From Aliamphritea ceti (GTDB lineage Bacteria; Pseudomonadota; Gammaproteobacteria; Pseudomonadales; Balneatricaceae), in the NCBI RefSeq assembly GCF_024347215.1, contig NZ_AP025282.1:1426001-1490000 (forward strand): a stretch of DNA of 64,000 nucleotides. The letters are read 5' to 3'. Below, piece after piece: positions 8,132 to 15,748 of the stretch (position 1 is its first letter; every line of letters starts with the position of its first letter). Made by a program: the position numbers and the translations under genes. The notes beneath the pieces were generated by a model. It did no database searches. It was not told the origin of the DNA and saw only the letters and a list, made by a program, of their open reading frames with translations.

Positions 8132-9517
8132 TTAGCCGTATGCAGCAGCAGGTAACCAGAGTACCAGCTGCGGCCAGAAAACCAGCACTAACAGGCCGAT
8201 CAATTGCAGGATAATGAAAGGCGTCACACCTTTATAGATATCTGTAATCTTCACATTTGGCGGGCATACACCTTTCAGATAGAAGAGGGCAAAACCGACC
8301 GGGGGGGTGAGGAAGGATGTCTGTAAGGCCATGGCGACCAACATCACAAACCAGACCAGCTCAGGATTATCGACAACACCGTAGCCATTAATATCCAGGC
8401 CCAGCGCCGAAATAACCGGTGCCAGTAATGGCAGAATGATCAGCGTGATTTCGATCCAGTCGAGGAAGAAACCCAGCAAGAAGATCACGCCCAGAATAAA
8501 GAAAATAATACCGTACGGACCAAATGGCAGACCAGTCAGGAATGACTCAATCAACTCATCACCGCCTAATTCCCGCAGTACCAGTGCAAAACAGGTCGCA
8601 CCAATGAAAATTGCAAAGATGTAGGCTGTCGTATTATAGGTGCCGGTCATAACCTCTTTCAGCACTTTAAAGCTGAACTTACGGTTATAGATTGCCAGCA
8701 TAGTGGCACCGAAAGCACCCACACCGGAGGCTTCCGTTGGTGTGGCGATACCCGCAAATATCGACCCCAGTACAACGAAGATCAACGCCAATGTCGGCAA
8801 TATAGCCTTCAGTACTGAAATCAGTGTGGCAAAAGTGACTGGCTTGGCATCCACAGGCAAAGGTGCTGAGTCAGGCTTAAGGAAGCCGGTAATCAGAATA
8901 TAGGCAATGTACATCGCGCCTAACATCAGGCCGGGGAAGACCGCGCCCATGAACAGATCGCCTACGGATAAACCTAACTGGTCGGCCATGATGACCAGCA
9001 TGATGCTGGGGGGAATTAAAATGCCTAAGGTGCCAGCACTGGCAATAGTACCCAGCGCAAGCGGCATTGAGTAACCCTGCTTAGTCATGGAAGGTAAAGA
9101 CATTACCGCGAGTAACACGACTGAAGCACCAATGATGCCGGTAGACGCCGCGAGGATAATCCCGATAGCCGTAACGGTAATCGCCAGGCCACCGCGGACA
9201 TTTCCGAACAGCTCCTGCATGGACTTCATCAGCCGTTCCGCAACACCGGATTTATCTAGCATGATGCCCATAAATATGAACATGGGGAGGGCGACCAGAA
9301 TCCAGTTATCCATGATCTTCCAGAGGCGGTTTACAACCAACCCCAGTGTCAGATAATCCAGCCCGGTAATCGTGTCGAAATAGGTATCAGCAAGGTAACC
9401 AATACCCGCAAAAATTACGCCTATGCCGCCTAATACCCAGGCAACAGGAATGCCGGTAAATAACAGTGCGATGAATGATACAAACATCGCAATGACAAGA
9501 ATTTCATTAATTTCCAT
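8132..9517 (-). CDS. dctM: TRAP transporter large permease DctM
   Basis: 461-residue inner-membrane protein that carries the translocation pathway of a tripartite ATP-independent periplasmic transporter, driven by a sodium gradient. About 12 hydrophobic helices; typical stretches are ALPMFIFMGIMLDKSG (about 76-91), ILIPPSIMLVIMAD (about 170-183) and GFFLDWIEITLIILP (about 350-365). Its start codon overlaps the dctQ stop by one base (TAATG), implying translational coupling. Confidence 0.95.
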   Translation of the reverse strand: MEINEILVIAMFVSFIALLFTGIPVAWVLGGIGVIFAGIGYLADTYFDTITGLDYLTLGLVVNRLWKIMDNWILVALPMFIFMGIMLDKSGVAERLMKSMQELFGNVRGGLAITVTAIGIILAASTGIIGASVVLLAVMSLPSMTKQGYSMPLALGTIASAGTLGILIPPSIMLVIMADQLGLSVGDLFMGAVFPGLMLGAMYIAYILITGFLKPDSAPLPVDAKPVTFATLISVLKAILPTLALIFVVLGSIFAGIATPTEASGVGAFGATMLAIYNRKFSFKVLKEVMTGTYNTTAYIFAIFIGATCFALVLRELGGDELIESFLTGLPFGPYGIIFFILGVIFLLGFFLDWIEITLIILPLLAPVISALGLDINGYGVVDNPELVWFVMLVAMALQTSFLTPPVGFALFYLKGVCPPNVKITDIYKGVTPFIILQLIGLLVLVFWPQLVLWLPAAAYG

Positions 9518-10044
9518 TATGCATCCCCTCTAAACAACAGAACGGTGTCGCGGTACAAACGTGAAAGTGCCGCCAGTGCCAGCATTGCCATGCTGAACGG
9601 AATGACGCTCTTAATCAGCCAGCGCCAGGGCAGGCCAGAAGGAGATTCTGAATGTTCGTTGATGCGCCAGGCATCGGCAACAAATTCAAGACTGTGTAAA
9701 AAGATGATGCTGATAAATGGCAATACCAATACCAAAATACCGAAGATCTCGATGATGTATTTACTGCGGGCACGGAAACCTGTGTAGAACAAATCTACAC
9801 GGATATGAGAATTTGTTGTCTGTGCGTAAGCGAGGCCAAACATTACGCCTACAGCATAGAGGTGCCATTGCAACTCTTCGAGCAGAATTAAGCCGCTTGA
9901 AAAGCCCTTCCGCAGAATTACCTGAGTCATGATTACCAGTACAAGTAATACGTATGACCAGGCGATGTAGCTGCCAATTTTTTGAATAGCGCGATCGATA
10001 CAATCGGCGAGAGGCACTGGTGGCATGTTACCTGAAGTATTCAC
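9517..10044 (-). CDS. dctQ: TRAP transporter small permease DctQ
   Basis: Four-helix membrane subunit that pairs with DctM. About 175 residues from the chosen GTG start at 10044, which has AGGAG seven bases upstream; the longer ATG frame from 10080 has no comparable site. Family marks: EELQWHLYAVGVMFGLAYAQ around residues 70-90 and SHIRVDLF after it. It follows dctP after a strong intergenic stem-loop and couples to dctM. Confidence 0.9.
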   Translation of the reverse strand: MNTSGNMPPVPLADCIDRAIQKIGSYIAWSYVLLVLVIMTQVILRKGFSSGLILLEELQWHLYAVGVMFGLAYAQTTNSHIRVDLFYTGFRARSKYIIEIFGILVLVLPFISIIFLHSLEFVADAWRINEHSESPSGLPWRWLIKSVIPFSMAMLALAALSRLYRDTVLLFRGDA

Positions 10045-10091
10045 CTTGAGGCTCCTCTGTAAATTATTATTCTGAAACATCTACTACTGAG

Positions 10092-10132
10092 TGCAGTTAT
10101 AAACGGGCTGCAAGGGCAGCCCGTATACTGCA
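10092..10132 (-). other. Strong intergenic stem-loop between dctP and dctQ
   Basis: A perfect 9-bp GC-rich stem (10103-10111 with 10116-10124, loop AAGG) lies inside an outer stem (10092-10096 with 10128-10132). No T-run follows, so it is probably not a full terminator. Such hairpins after binding-protein genes stabilise the upstream message or attenuate readthrough, giving more DctP than DctQM. A second small hairpin lies at 10136-10153. Confidence 0.6.
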
Positions 10133-10165
10133 AAGGGAGAAGTAAGTTTCTCCGGTGGGAACGTC

Positions 10166-11233
10166 TTAGCGTTCAGCGCGAGGCAGGAAGGCATTTGCTT
10201 CCCACAGGTCGTAACCTTTACGGAAAGTGCTCATGTCAGTCCATACCTTATTGAAGAATTCGTCGCCGGCAGTCTTCTCAGCAACAACTTCCTGCCATTT
10301 TTCATTAAAGGTATTTAGCATGTCATCGCTCCAGTAACGAATCTTTACGCCGTTTTCCTGTGCTTTGGCCATGACTTCAAACTGCATAGACTCGCCTTCA
10401 GCAATCGCGTTAGTCATAGAAGCTTTACAGGTATTTTCAACAATTGCTTGCTGGCCTTCAGACATCTTGCCCCAGGCATCTTTGTTGACCAGTAGTTCGA
10501 ATACTGTTGCTTGCTGATGCCAGCCAGGGAAGTAGTTGTATTTAACAATCTTATGGAAGCCTAAGCGCTGATCAATTGCAGGCTGAGAGAATTCAGATGC
10601 GTCAATTGCACCTTTCTCCAGTGCACCGAAGATTTCGCCGCCAGGTAACTGGGAAGTAGAAACGCCCAGTTTTTCCATAACAGAAGCGCCAAGGCCAAAG
10701 AAGCGCATGTTCAGGCCGCTCAAGTCTTCAGGGCTGTTGATTTCTTTACTGAACCAACCAGAGGTTTCAGGAGAAATAATGGCGCACGGGATAACTTTTA
10801 CGTTATAGCCGTTAGTGTCATACATTTCCTGGTACAGACTCATGCCATTGCCGTAATACAGCCATGCCATGTATTCACCGGCTTCAGGGCCGAAAGGAAC
10901 CGCAGAGAACAATGCTGCTGCTGGCATTTTACCTTGCCAGTAACCTGCAGTGGCATAGCCTGAATTGATCTTACCGGCAGAGACAGCATCAAGAATTTCT
11001 TTTGGTGCAACCAGTTTACCTGGCTCGTAAATCTTCATTTTGATTGAGCCGTCGCTCATGACTTTCAGCTGTTCAGATACCCATTTAATCGGGGTACCTA
11101 ATGCCGGTAAGTGCGAGCCGAACGCGATTGGTGTTTTTAGCAAAACTTTATCAGCAGCCTGAGCGCTGACTGTTCCGCAGATAGCTGCGCTTAATACCGC
11201 TGTACTCAGAATAGACTTAACGAACGTTTTCAT
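10166..11233 (-). CDS. dctP: TRAP solute-binding protein DctP (2-oxoacid/lactate type)
   Basis: Periplasmic receptor of the TRAP system. The start at 11233 is preferred over the longer frame because it gives a clean signal peptide (MKTFVKSILSTAVLSAAICG, cleavage near VSAQA-AD) and has GAGG about 9 bases upstream. Mature protein about 330 residues. The stretch HKIVKYNYFPGWHQQATVFE (about 185-205 of the mature chain) and the C-terminal layout recall the TakP/lactate-binding branch, which binds 2-oxo or 2-hydroxy acids. The neighbouring dld and PdhR sites support lactate or pyruvate as ligand; that is inference. Confidence 0.92.
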   Translation of the reverse strand: MKTFVKSILSTAVLSAAICGTVSAQAADKVLLKTPIAFGSHLPALGTPIKWVSEQLKVMSDGSIKMKIYEPGKLVAPKEILDAVSAGKINSGYATAGYWQGKMPAAALFSAVPFGPEAGEYMAWLYYGNGMSLYQEMYDTNGYNVKVIPCAIISPETSGWFSKEINSPEDLSGLNMRFFGLGASVMEKLGVSTSQLPGGEIFGALEKGAIDASEFSQPAIDQRLGFHKIVKYNYFPGWHQQATVFELLVNKDAWGKMSEGQQAIVENTCKASMTNAIAEGESMQFEVMAKAQENGVKIRYWSDDMLNTFNEKWQEVVAEKTAGDEFFNKVWTDMSTFRKGYDLWEANAFLPRAER

Positions 11234-11331
11234 GACTTGCCCTCGTGAGGTTGTTGTTCTTTTTTCTGCCAGAGGCTGAATCTGTGGTTGTCCTTTTGAT
11301 GTCTGATTTCTCATATCAGATCTTGGCTTGA

Positions 11332-11352
11332 TAAATTGGTAATACCAATTTA
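11332..11352. promoter_or_regulatory. PdhR operator 1 (dctP side)
   Basis: Perfect palindrome with 9-bp arms around AAT, containing ATTGGTAATACCAAT. The E. coli PdhR consensus, as I recall it, is ATTGGTnnnACCAAT. It lies just downstream of the predicted dctP start point, about 100 bp before the dctP ATG, so binding would block transcription. Confidence 0.8.
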
Positions 11353-11369
11353 CCATCAAAAGTGTTGTA

Positions 11370-11399
11370 ACCATAAAGATTCGCGGTAATACTTGTCAA
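11370..11399 (-). promoter_or_regulatory. Sigma70 promoter of dctPQM-dld-usp
   Basis: On the minus strand there is a perfect TTGACA (11394-11399), an 18-bp spacer and TATGGT (11370-11375). Transcription would start near 11362, about 10 bp before operator 1. Confidence 0.65.
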
Positions 11400-11469
11400 T
11401 AGCTAAATTTTGCTGAATATGGCCGCTTAGTTATGGTTTTTTGTGCAAGTTACTGATTTTTTATGCTGT

Positions 11470-11488
11470 AATTTGGTCTTACCAATTT
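11470..11488. promoter_or_regulatory. PdhR operator 2 (pdhR side)
   Basis: Imperfect palindrome AATTTGGTCTTACCAATTT; the core TTGGTnnnACCAA is intact. It lies about 255 bp before the pdhR start and 118 bp from operator 1, so it may serve autoregulation or looping. Confidence 0.65.
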
Positions 11489-11743
11489 ATTTTGTGGTTT
11501 GTGTTTTTGAATAACTTGCTCTGGATCAATGCACATTTCTGTATAGCTGAGTGGTTTGTCTGAGAGAGTGGTGTTCAGTGCCTGCTCTTGGGCAGTAGAA
11601 AAATACAACTATTGATTGTGCGAGCAGGTATACTGCGCTCCCCGGCGTATTTTGCTTTTTATTACTGTCGGGAAATGGTTTGAAAATGCAGGGTATTATT
11701 GCTGTACAGAGCAGCTGATTCTGCTCTCTGGAGAAATGTAAAC

Positions 11744-12508
11744 ATGGCATATCAGCGCGTAAAACAGCCGAAAATATCTGATGTCATTATGGGGCAGCTG
11801 GAAGAGATGGTGCTGGAAGGCACGCTTAAGCCTGGTCAGCGTTTGCCATCAGAACGTGAGTTGGCTAAGCAGTTTGATGTTTCCCGGCCTTCTTTACGTG
11901 AGGCTGTACAAAAGCTATCTGCTAAAGGTGTGCTGATTAGTCGGCAGGGTGGCGGCACTTATGTGTCTGAAGATCTGGGCGGTGCCTTTTCTGATCCTCT
12001 GCTTGAGTTGTTCAAGACACATCCGGAAGCTCAGTATGATCTGCTGGAGTTTCGTCATGCGTTAGAAGGTGTATCTGCTTATTATGCGGCTCTGCGCAGT
12101 ACGGCTGCGGATAAAGAAAATATTCGTGCCCGCTACAATGCTCTTCAGGAGCATCATGAAAACAAAGCTTTTGATAAAGAAGTATATGCTGACGTAGATT
12201 TTCATTTGGCGATCGCTGAAGCAACTCATAATATGGTGTTGTTGCATATGATGCGTGCTTTGTTCACTTTACTGCGTCAGCATGTCTGGGATAACTTGCA
12301 GGATATTTATCCGAAGCCTGAGATCAGAGGGAAAATTCATCAACAGCACTATGTGTTGATGGAAGCTATTTTAGAAGGCGATCCTGAGCGGGCAAGCCAG
12401 GCTGCCCATGACCACCTTGCATATGTGGAAGATGCGTTATTGCAACAGGGTAAGGAAGACACCCGTCTGAAGCGTGCATTGCGCCGTGCAGATCTGACGC
12501 CGCGTTAG
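11744..12508 (+). CDS. pdhR: Pyruvate-responsive GntR/FCD regulator PdhR
   Basis: FadR-type repressor that in E. coli is released from DNA by pyruvate and controls pyruvate dehydrogenase and lactate genes. From ATG 11744 it has 254 residues, the same as E. coli PdhR, and begins MAYQRVKQPKISDVI, closely matching it; GGAGA lies 10 bases upstream. The N-terminal winged helix has ERELAKQFDVSRPSLREAVQ (about 38-57) and RQGGGTYV; the C-terminal FCD domain has LLEFRHALEGVSAYYAALRS and metal-type histidines (DFHLAIAEATH). In E. coli it heads pdhR-aceEF-lpd; here it is separated from aceE by 548 bp and faces dctP. Confidence 0.95.
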   Translation: MAYQRVKQPKISDVIMGQLEEMVLEGTLKPGQRLPSERELAKQFDVSRPSLREAVQKLSAKGVLISRQGGGTYVSEDLGGAFSDPLLELFKTHPEAQYDLLEFRHALEGVSAYYAALRSTAADKENIRARYNALQEHHENKAFDKEVYADVDFHLAIAEATHNMVLLHMMRALFTLLRQHVWDNLQDIYPKPEIRGKIHQQHYVLMEAILEGDPERASQAAHDHLAYVEDALLQQGKEDTRLKRALRRADLTPR

Positions 12509-12534
12509 TCTGTTTGAAAAAAATCCCTGCTTTG

Positions 12535-12562
12535 GTGACTTGTATCAATAGATACAAGTCAC
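12535..12562. repeat. Perfect 12-bp inverted repeat after pdhR
   Basis: Arms GTGACTTGTATC and GATACAAGTCAC around AATA, 27 bp past the pdhR stop. It is not GC-rich and no T-run follows, so it could be a weak terminator or an operator; the sequence does not decide. Confidence 0.55.
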
Positions 12563-12722
12563 ACTAATTCTGTTAATTACTCATTTTTATTCGATCTGAT
12601 GTGCAGGAAACCCGGAAAGCCACGTCAGATGTAAATATCCTGTCATATACGTTCTGTATAAAAACTACACAGTCTTATATTGCTATTCAATTTTGTAGTC
12701 TGACTAGACTTGAAAAGCCATT

Positions 12723-12743
12723 TTTTGTAGTATTACTACAAAA
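12723..12743. promoter_or_regulatory. RpiR-type (HexR/RccR-like) palindrome upstream of aceE
   Basis: Perfect palindrome with 10-bp arms around a single T; the core is TGTAGTATTACTACA. From memory, HexR sites have the form TGTArTnnnAyTACA and RccR sites also use TGTAGT/ACTACA halves; both control central carbon genes in gammaproteobacteria. Assignment to a particular regulator is inference. Distance to the aceE start is about 310 bp. Confidence 0.5.
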
Positions 12744-12979
12744 TTTTTGCCAACAAACTCTTATACCTCAGTGTGAAAAGTAAATTAAATGCGTCATGCT
12801 TAGGTCTGATTGGGTCATTAGTCGTTGTTTTTACGACGATTCAGGCTAATCGAAACTCTGATTTGTTTTTGTAGTGTGTAATTTATTCAGGTGATACCGG
12901 CCGCTTGTGCCGTATCTGATCGTCTGTTCAGTTACCAAATATTCAGGGCATTCTGGTTTGTTGGCGGTTATGTGGCTTT

Positions 12980-12998
12980 GTATTCGGAAACCGAATAC
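12980..12998. promoter_or_regulatory. Palindrome GTATTCGG-AAA-CCGAATAC near aceE
   Basis: Perfect 8-bp arms around AAA, 58 bp before the aceE start codon, a position fitting an operator in the promoter or leader. I do not recognise the regulator. Confidence 0.45.
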
Positions 12999-13056
12999 TC
13001 AGAAATTGGCCGGTAATAAGAATTAGATGTAAGAAAAATAAGTGGAGAAAGGAAAC

Positions 13057-15714
13057 GTGCAAGACATAATCGATGATATTGATCCAATCGAAACGAATGA
13101 ATGGCTGGATGCGCTCGAGTCAGTTGCAAAACACGAAGGCGATGAGCGTGCGCGTTATATCCTTAGCAAGCTTGGTGAAAAAGCTTCTAACATGGGTCTT
13201 GAGTCGGAAAATACTTTAACGACTTCTTACGTGAATACGATAGCGCCTAAAGATGAAGCCCGTATGCCGGGTGACTTGTTTATGGAGCGTCGGATTCGTT
13301 CTTTCATCCGTTGGAACGCTATGGCAATGGTTATGCGTGCCAATGATAACGATGAAGGTCTTGGCGGCCATATCTCCAGTTTTTCTTCCTCCGCAACGCT
13401 ATATGATATTGGTTTTAATTATTTCTTCCGCGGTTCCGAAGGTGAGCAGGAAGGTGATCTGGTATTTTTCCAGGGGCATATCGCACCGGGTATTTATTCC
13501 CGTGCTTACCTTGAGGGCCGTCTGACTGAAGAGCAGATGGATAACTATCGCCGTGAAGTAGACGGTGTAGGTTTGTCTTCATATCCTCACCCTTGGTTAA
13601 TGCCTGACTTCTGGCAGTTCCCGACTGTATCTATGGGTCTTGGTCCGATTCAGGCGATTTATCAGGCACACGTTATGCGTTACCTGTCTGCCCGTAGTCT
13701 GATTGATCGCGCTGACCGTAAGGTTTGGGCTTTCCTAGGCGATGGTGAGTGTGATGAGCCGGAATCCTTAGGTGCTATTGCTCTGGCCGGTCGTGAGCAG
13801 CTTGAAAACCTGGTCTTCGTTGTTAACTGTAACCTGCAGCGTCTTGATGGCCCTGTGCGTGGCAACGGTAAAATTGTTCAGGAGCTGGAAGGTGTATTCC
13901 GCGGTGCAGGCTGGAATGTTGTTAAGTGCCTGTGGGGCCGTCACTGGGATCCTCTGTTCGAAAACGATACGTCCGGTTTGCTTAAAAAGCGTATGGACGA
14001 AGTCTGCGATGGTGAGCTGCAGAACTATAAAGCCAACGGTGGTGCGTATACCCGCGAGCATTTCTTCGGTAAGTATCCTGAGTTGCTTGAACTGGTTAAG
14101 GATATGTCTGATCAGGACATTATGAACCTGAACCGTGGTGGTCACGACCCGTATAAGGTATATGCTGCGTATCAGCAGGCGATGAACCATAAAGGTCAGC
14201 CAACGGTAATTCTTGCGCAGACAGTTAAAGGTTACGGTACCGGTAAATCTGGTCAGGCGAAGAACGATACTCACTCTATGAAGAAGCTGGCCATGGATGA
14301 CCTGATGGACTTCCGTGACAATCATAATATTCCTCTGAGTGACGAGCAGCTTAAAGATGTTCCGTACTATCGTCCGTCGAAAGATTCGCCGGAAATGAAG
14401 TACATGATGGATCGTCGTAATAAGCTTGGTGGTGTTTATCCTTCCCGTCGTGCTGATTTTGATGCGCTGGAAGTACCGCCGCTGGATACCTTCTCTTCAC
14501 AGCTGAAAGAGAGTGGTAAGCGTGAGATGTCTACTCAGATGACGCTGAACCGGGTGTTGAGTACGTTAGTTAAAGACAAAGCGATTGGTGAGCGTATTGT
14601 GCCGATTGTTCCGGATGAAGCCCGTACTTTTGGTATGGAAGGCATGTTCCGTCAGCTGGGTATTTATACGTCTGAAGGTCAGCGCTATGTACCACACGAT
14701 GCTGATCAGATCATGTTCTATAAAGAATCCAAGACCGGTCAGATTCTTGAAGAAGGTATTAACGAAGCGGGTGCAATGAGTGCCTGGATGGCGTGTGCTA
14801 CGTCATACAGTAACAACAACTGCACTATGATTCCTTTCTACATTTATTATTCTATGTTTGGTTTCCAGCGCATTATGGATCTGGCCTGGGCGGCTGGTGA
14901 TATGCAGGCCCGTGGTTTCTTGATTGGTGCGACTTCCGGGCGTACCACGCTGAACGGTGAAGGTCTGCAGCATCAGGATGGTCATTCTCACCTGATGGCG
15001 CAAATGATTCCAAACTGTGTGTCTTACGATCCTACTTTTGGTTATGAGCTGACAGTTATTGTTCAGGATGGCCTGAAGCGTATGTTCCAGGACAAAGAGA
15101 ATAAGTTCTACTACATCACGACAATGAACGAAAACTATGCGCATCCGGCCATGCCTATTGGTGCGGAAGAAGGCATTGTTAAAGGCATGTATCTGCTGCA
15201 GGAGGGCAAGTCAGCTGAGAAGAAAGTACAGTTGATGGGTTGCGGTACTATTCTTCGTGAAGTGATTGCAGCTGCTGAAATTCTGCGTAATGAATACGGT
15301 GTGGAAGCGGATATCTGGAGTACGACTTCTATCAATGAAGTACGTCGTGACGCTCAGGCTGTTGCTCGCTGGAATATGCTGCACCCGGCGGAAGAGCAAC
15401 GCACAAGCTACCTGCAGGATTGTCTGGCGGATCGTCAGGGGCCTGTAATTGCCGCGACTGACTATATGCGTATGTATCCTGAACAATTGCGCGAATATAT
15501 GCCGGGTACATACCGTGTGTTGGGTACTGATGGTTATGGCCGTTCGGATACCCGTACCAAGCTGCGCGAATTCTTCGAAGTAAATAGTCACTATGTGACG
15601 GTTGCTGCGCTGACAGCATTGGCAGATGATGGCCATATTGAGCGTTCTGTAATTGCCAGTGCGATGCAGAAGTTTGGCATTAACCCAGAAAAACCAGCCC
15701 CTTGGACTGTGTAA
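13057..15714 (+). CDS. aceE: Pyruvate dehydrogenase E1 component AceE
   Basis: Thiamine-diphosphate-dependent homodimeric E1 that decarboxylates pyruvate and acetylates the lipoyl groups of AceF. About 885 residues against 887 in E. coli. Seen: RRIRSFIRWNAMAMV and GGHISSF at the N-terminus, YFQGHIAPGIYSRAYLEGRL, the ThDP/Mg motif GDGECDEPE ending in NCNLQRLDGPVRGNGKI (about 230-285), DEARTFGMEG, and EGLQHQDGHSH. The GTG at 13057 is chosen: it has GGAG nine bases upstream and gives the family-like DIDPIETNEWL start; a GTG at 13042 would add five residues. It is followed by aceF after 34 bp. Confidence 0.97.
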   Translation: MQDIIDDIDPIETNEWLDALESVAKHEGDERARYILSKLGEKASNMGLESENTLTTSYVNTIAPKDEARMPGDLFMERRIRSFIRWNAMAMVMRANDNDEGLGGHISSFSSSATLYDIGFNYFFRGSEGEQEGDLVFFQGHIAPGIYSRAYLEGRLTEEQMDNYRREVDGVGLSSYPHPWLMPDFWQFPTVSMGLGPIQAIYQAHVMRYLSARSLIDRADRKVWAFLGDGECDEPESLGAIALAGREQLENLVFVVNCNLQRLDGPVRGNGKIVQELEGVFRGAGWNVVKCLWGRHWDPLFENDTSGLLKKRMDEVCDGELQNYKANGGAYTREHFFGKYPELLELVKDMSDQDIMNLNRGGHDPYKVYAAYQQAMNHKGQPTVILAQTVKGYGTGKSGQAKNDTHSMKKLAMDDLMDFRDNHNIPLSDEQLKDVPYYRPSKDSPEMKYMMDRRNKLGGVYPSRRADFDALEVPPLDTFSSQLKESGKREMSTQMTLNRVLSTLVKDKAIGERIVPIVPDEARTFGMEGMFRQLGIYTSEGQRYVPHDADQIMFYKESKTGQILEEGINEAGAMSAWMACATSYSNNNCTMIPFYIYYSMFGFQRIMDLAWAAGDMQARGFLIGATSGRTTLNGEGLQHQDGHSHLMAQMIPNCVSYDPTFGYELTVIVQDGLKRMFQDKENKFYYITTMNENYAHPAMPIGAEEGIVKGMYLLQEGKSAEKKVQLMGCGTILREVIAAAEILRNEYGVEADIWSTTSINEVRRDAQAVARWNMLHPAEEQRTSYLQDCLADRQGPVIAATDYMRMYPEQLREYMPGTYRVLGTDGYGRSDTRTKLREFFEVNSHYVTVAALTALADDGHIERSVIASAMQKFGINPEKPAPWTV

Positions 15715-15748
15715 CCCTGGCCAAACCGAAGCAAAAGAGGAAATGACT

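Larger units (their letters stand above)
11234..11743. other. Divergent control region dctP / pdhR
   Basis: 510 bp without a supported gene. It holds the dctP promoter (11370-11399) and two PdhR-type operators (11332-11352 and 11470-11488). No clear pdhR promoter was found; several short open frames here lack ribosome-binding sites and family likeness. Confidence 0.7.
12509..13056. other. pdhR-aceE intergenic region with three palindromes
   Basis: 548 bp, AT-rich, no supported gene. It contains inverted repeats at 12535-12562, 12723-12743 and 12980-12998, described separately. No TTGGTnnnACCAA box was found here, which is unexpected upstream of aceE. No confident -35/-10 pair was identified. 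Confidence 0.7.

Noticed and set aside
12601..12783. 60-codon frame between pdhR and aceE
   Set aside because: No SD, AT-biased composition, and it overlaps the 12723-12743 palindrome.
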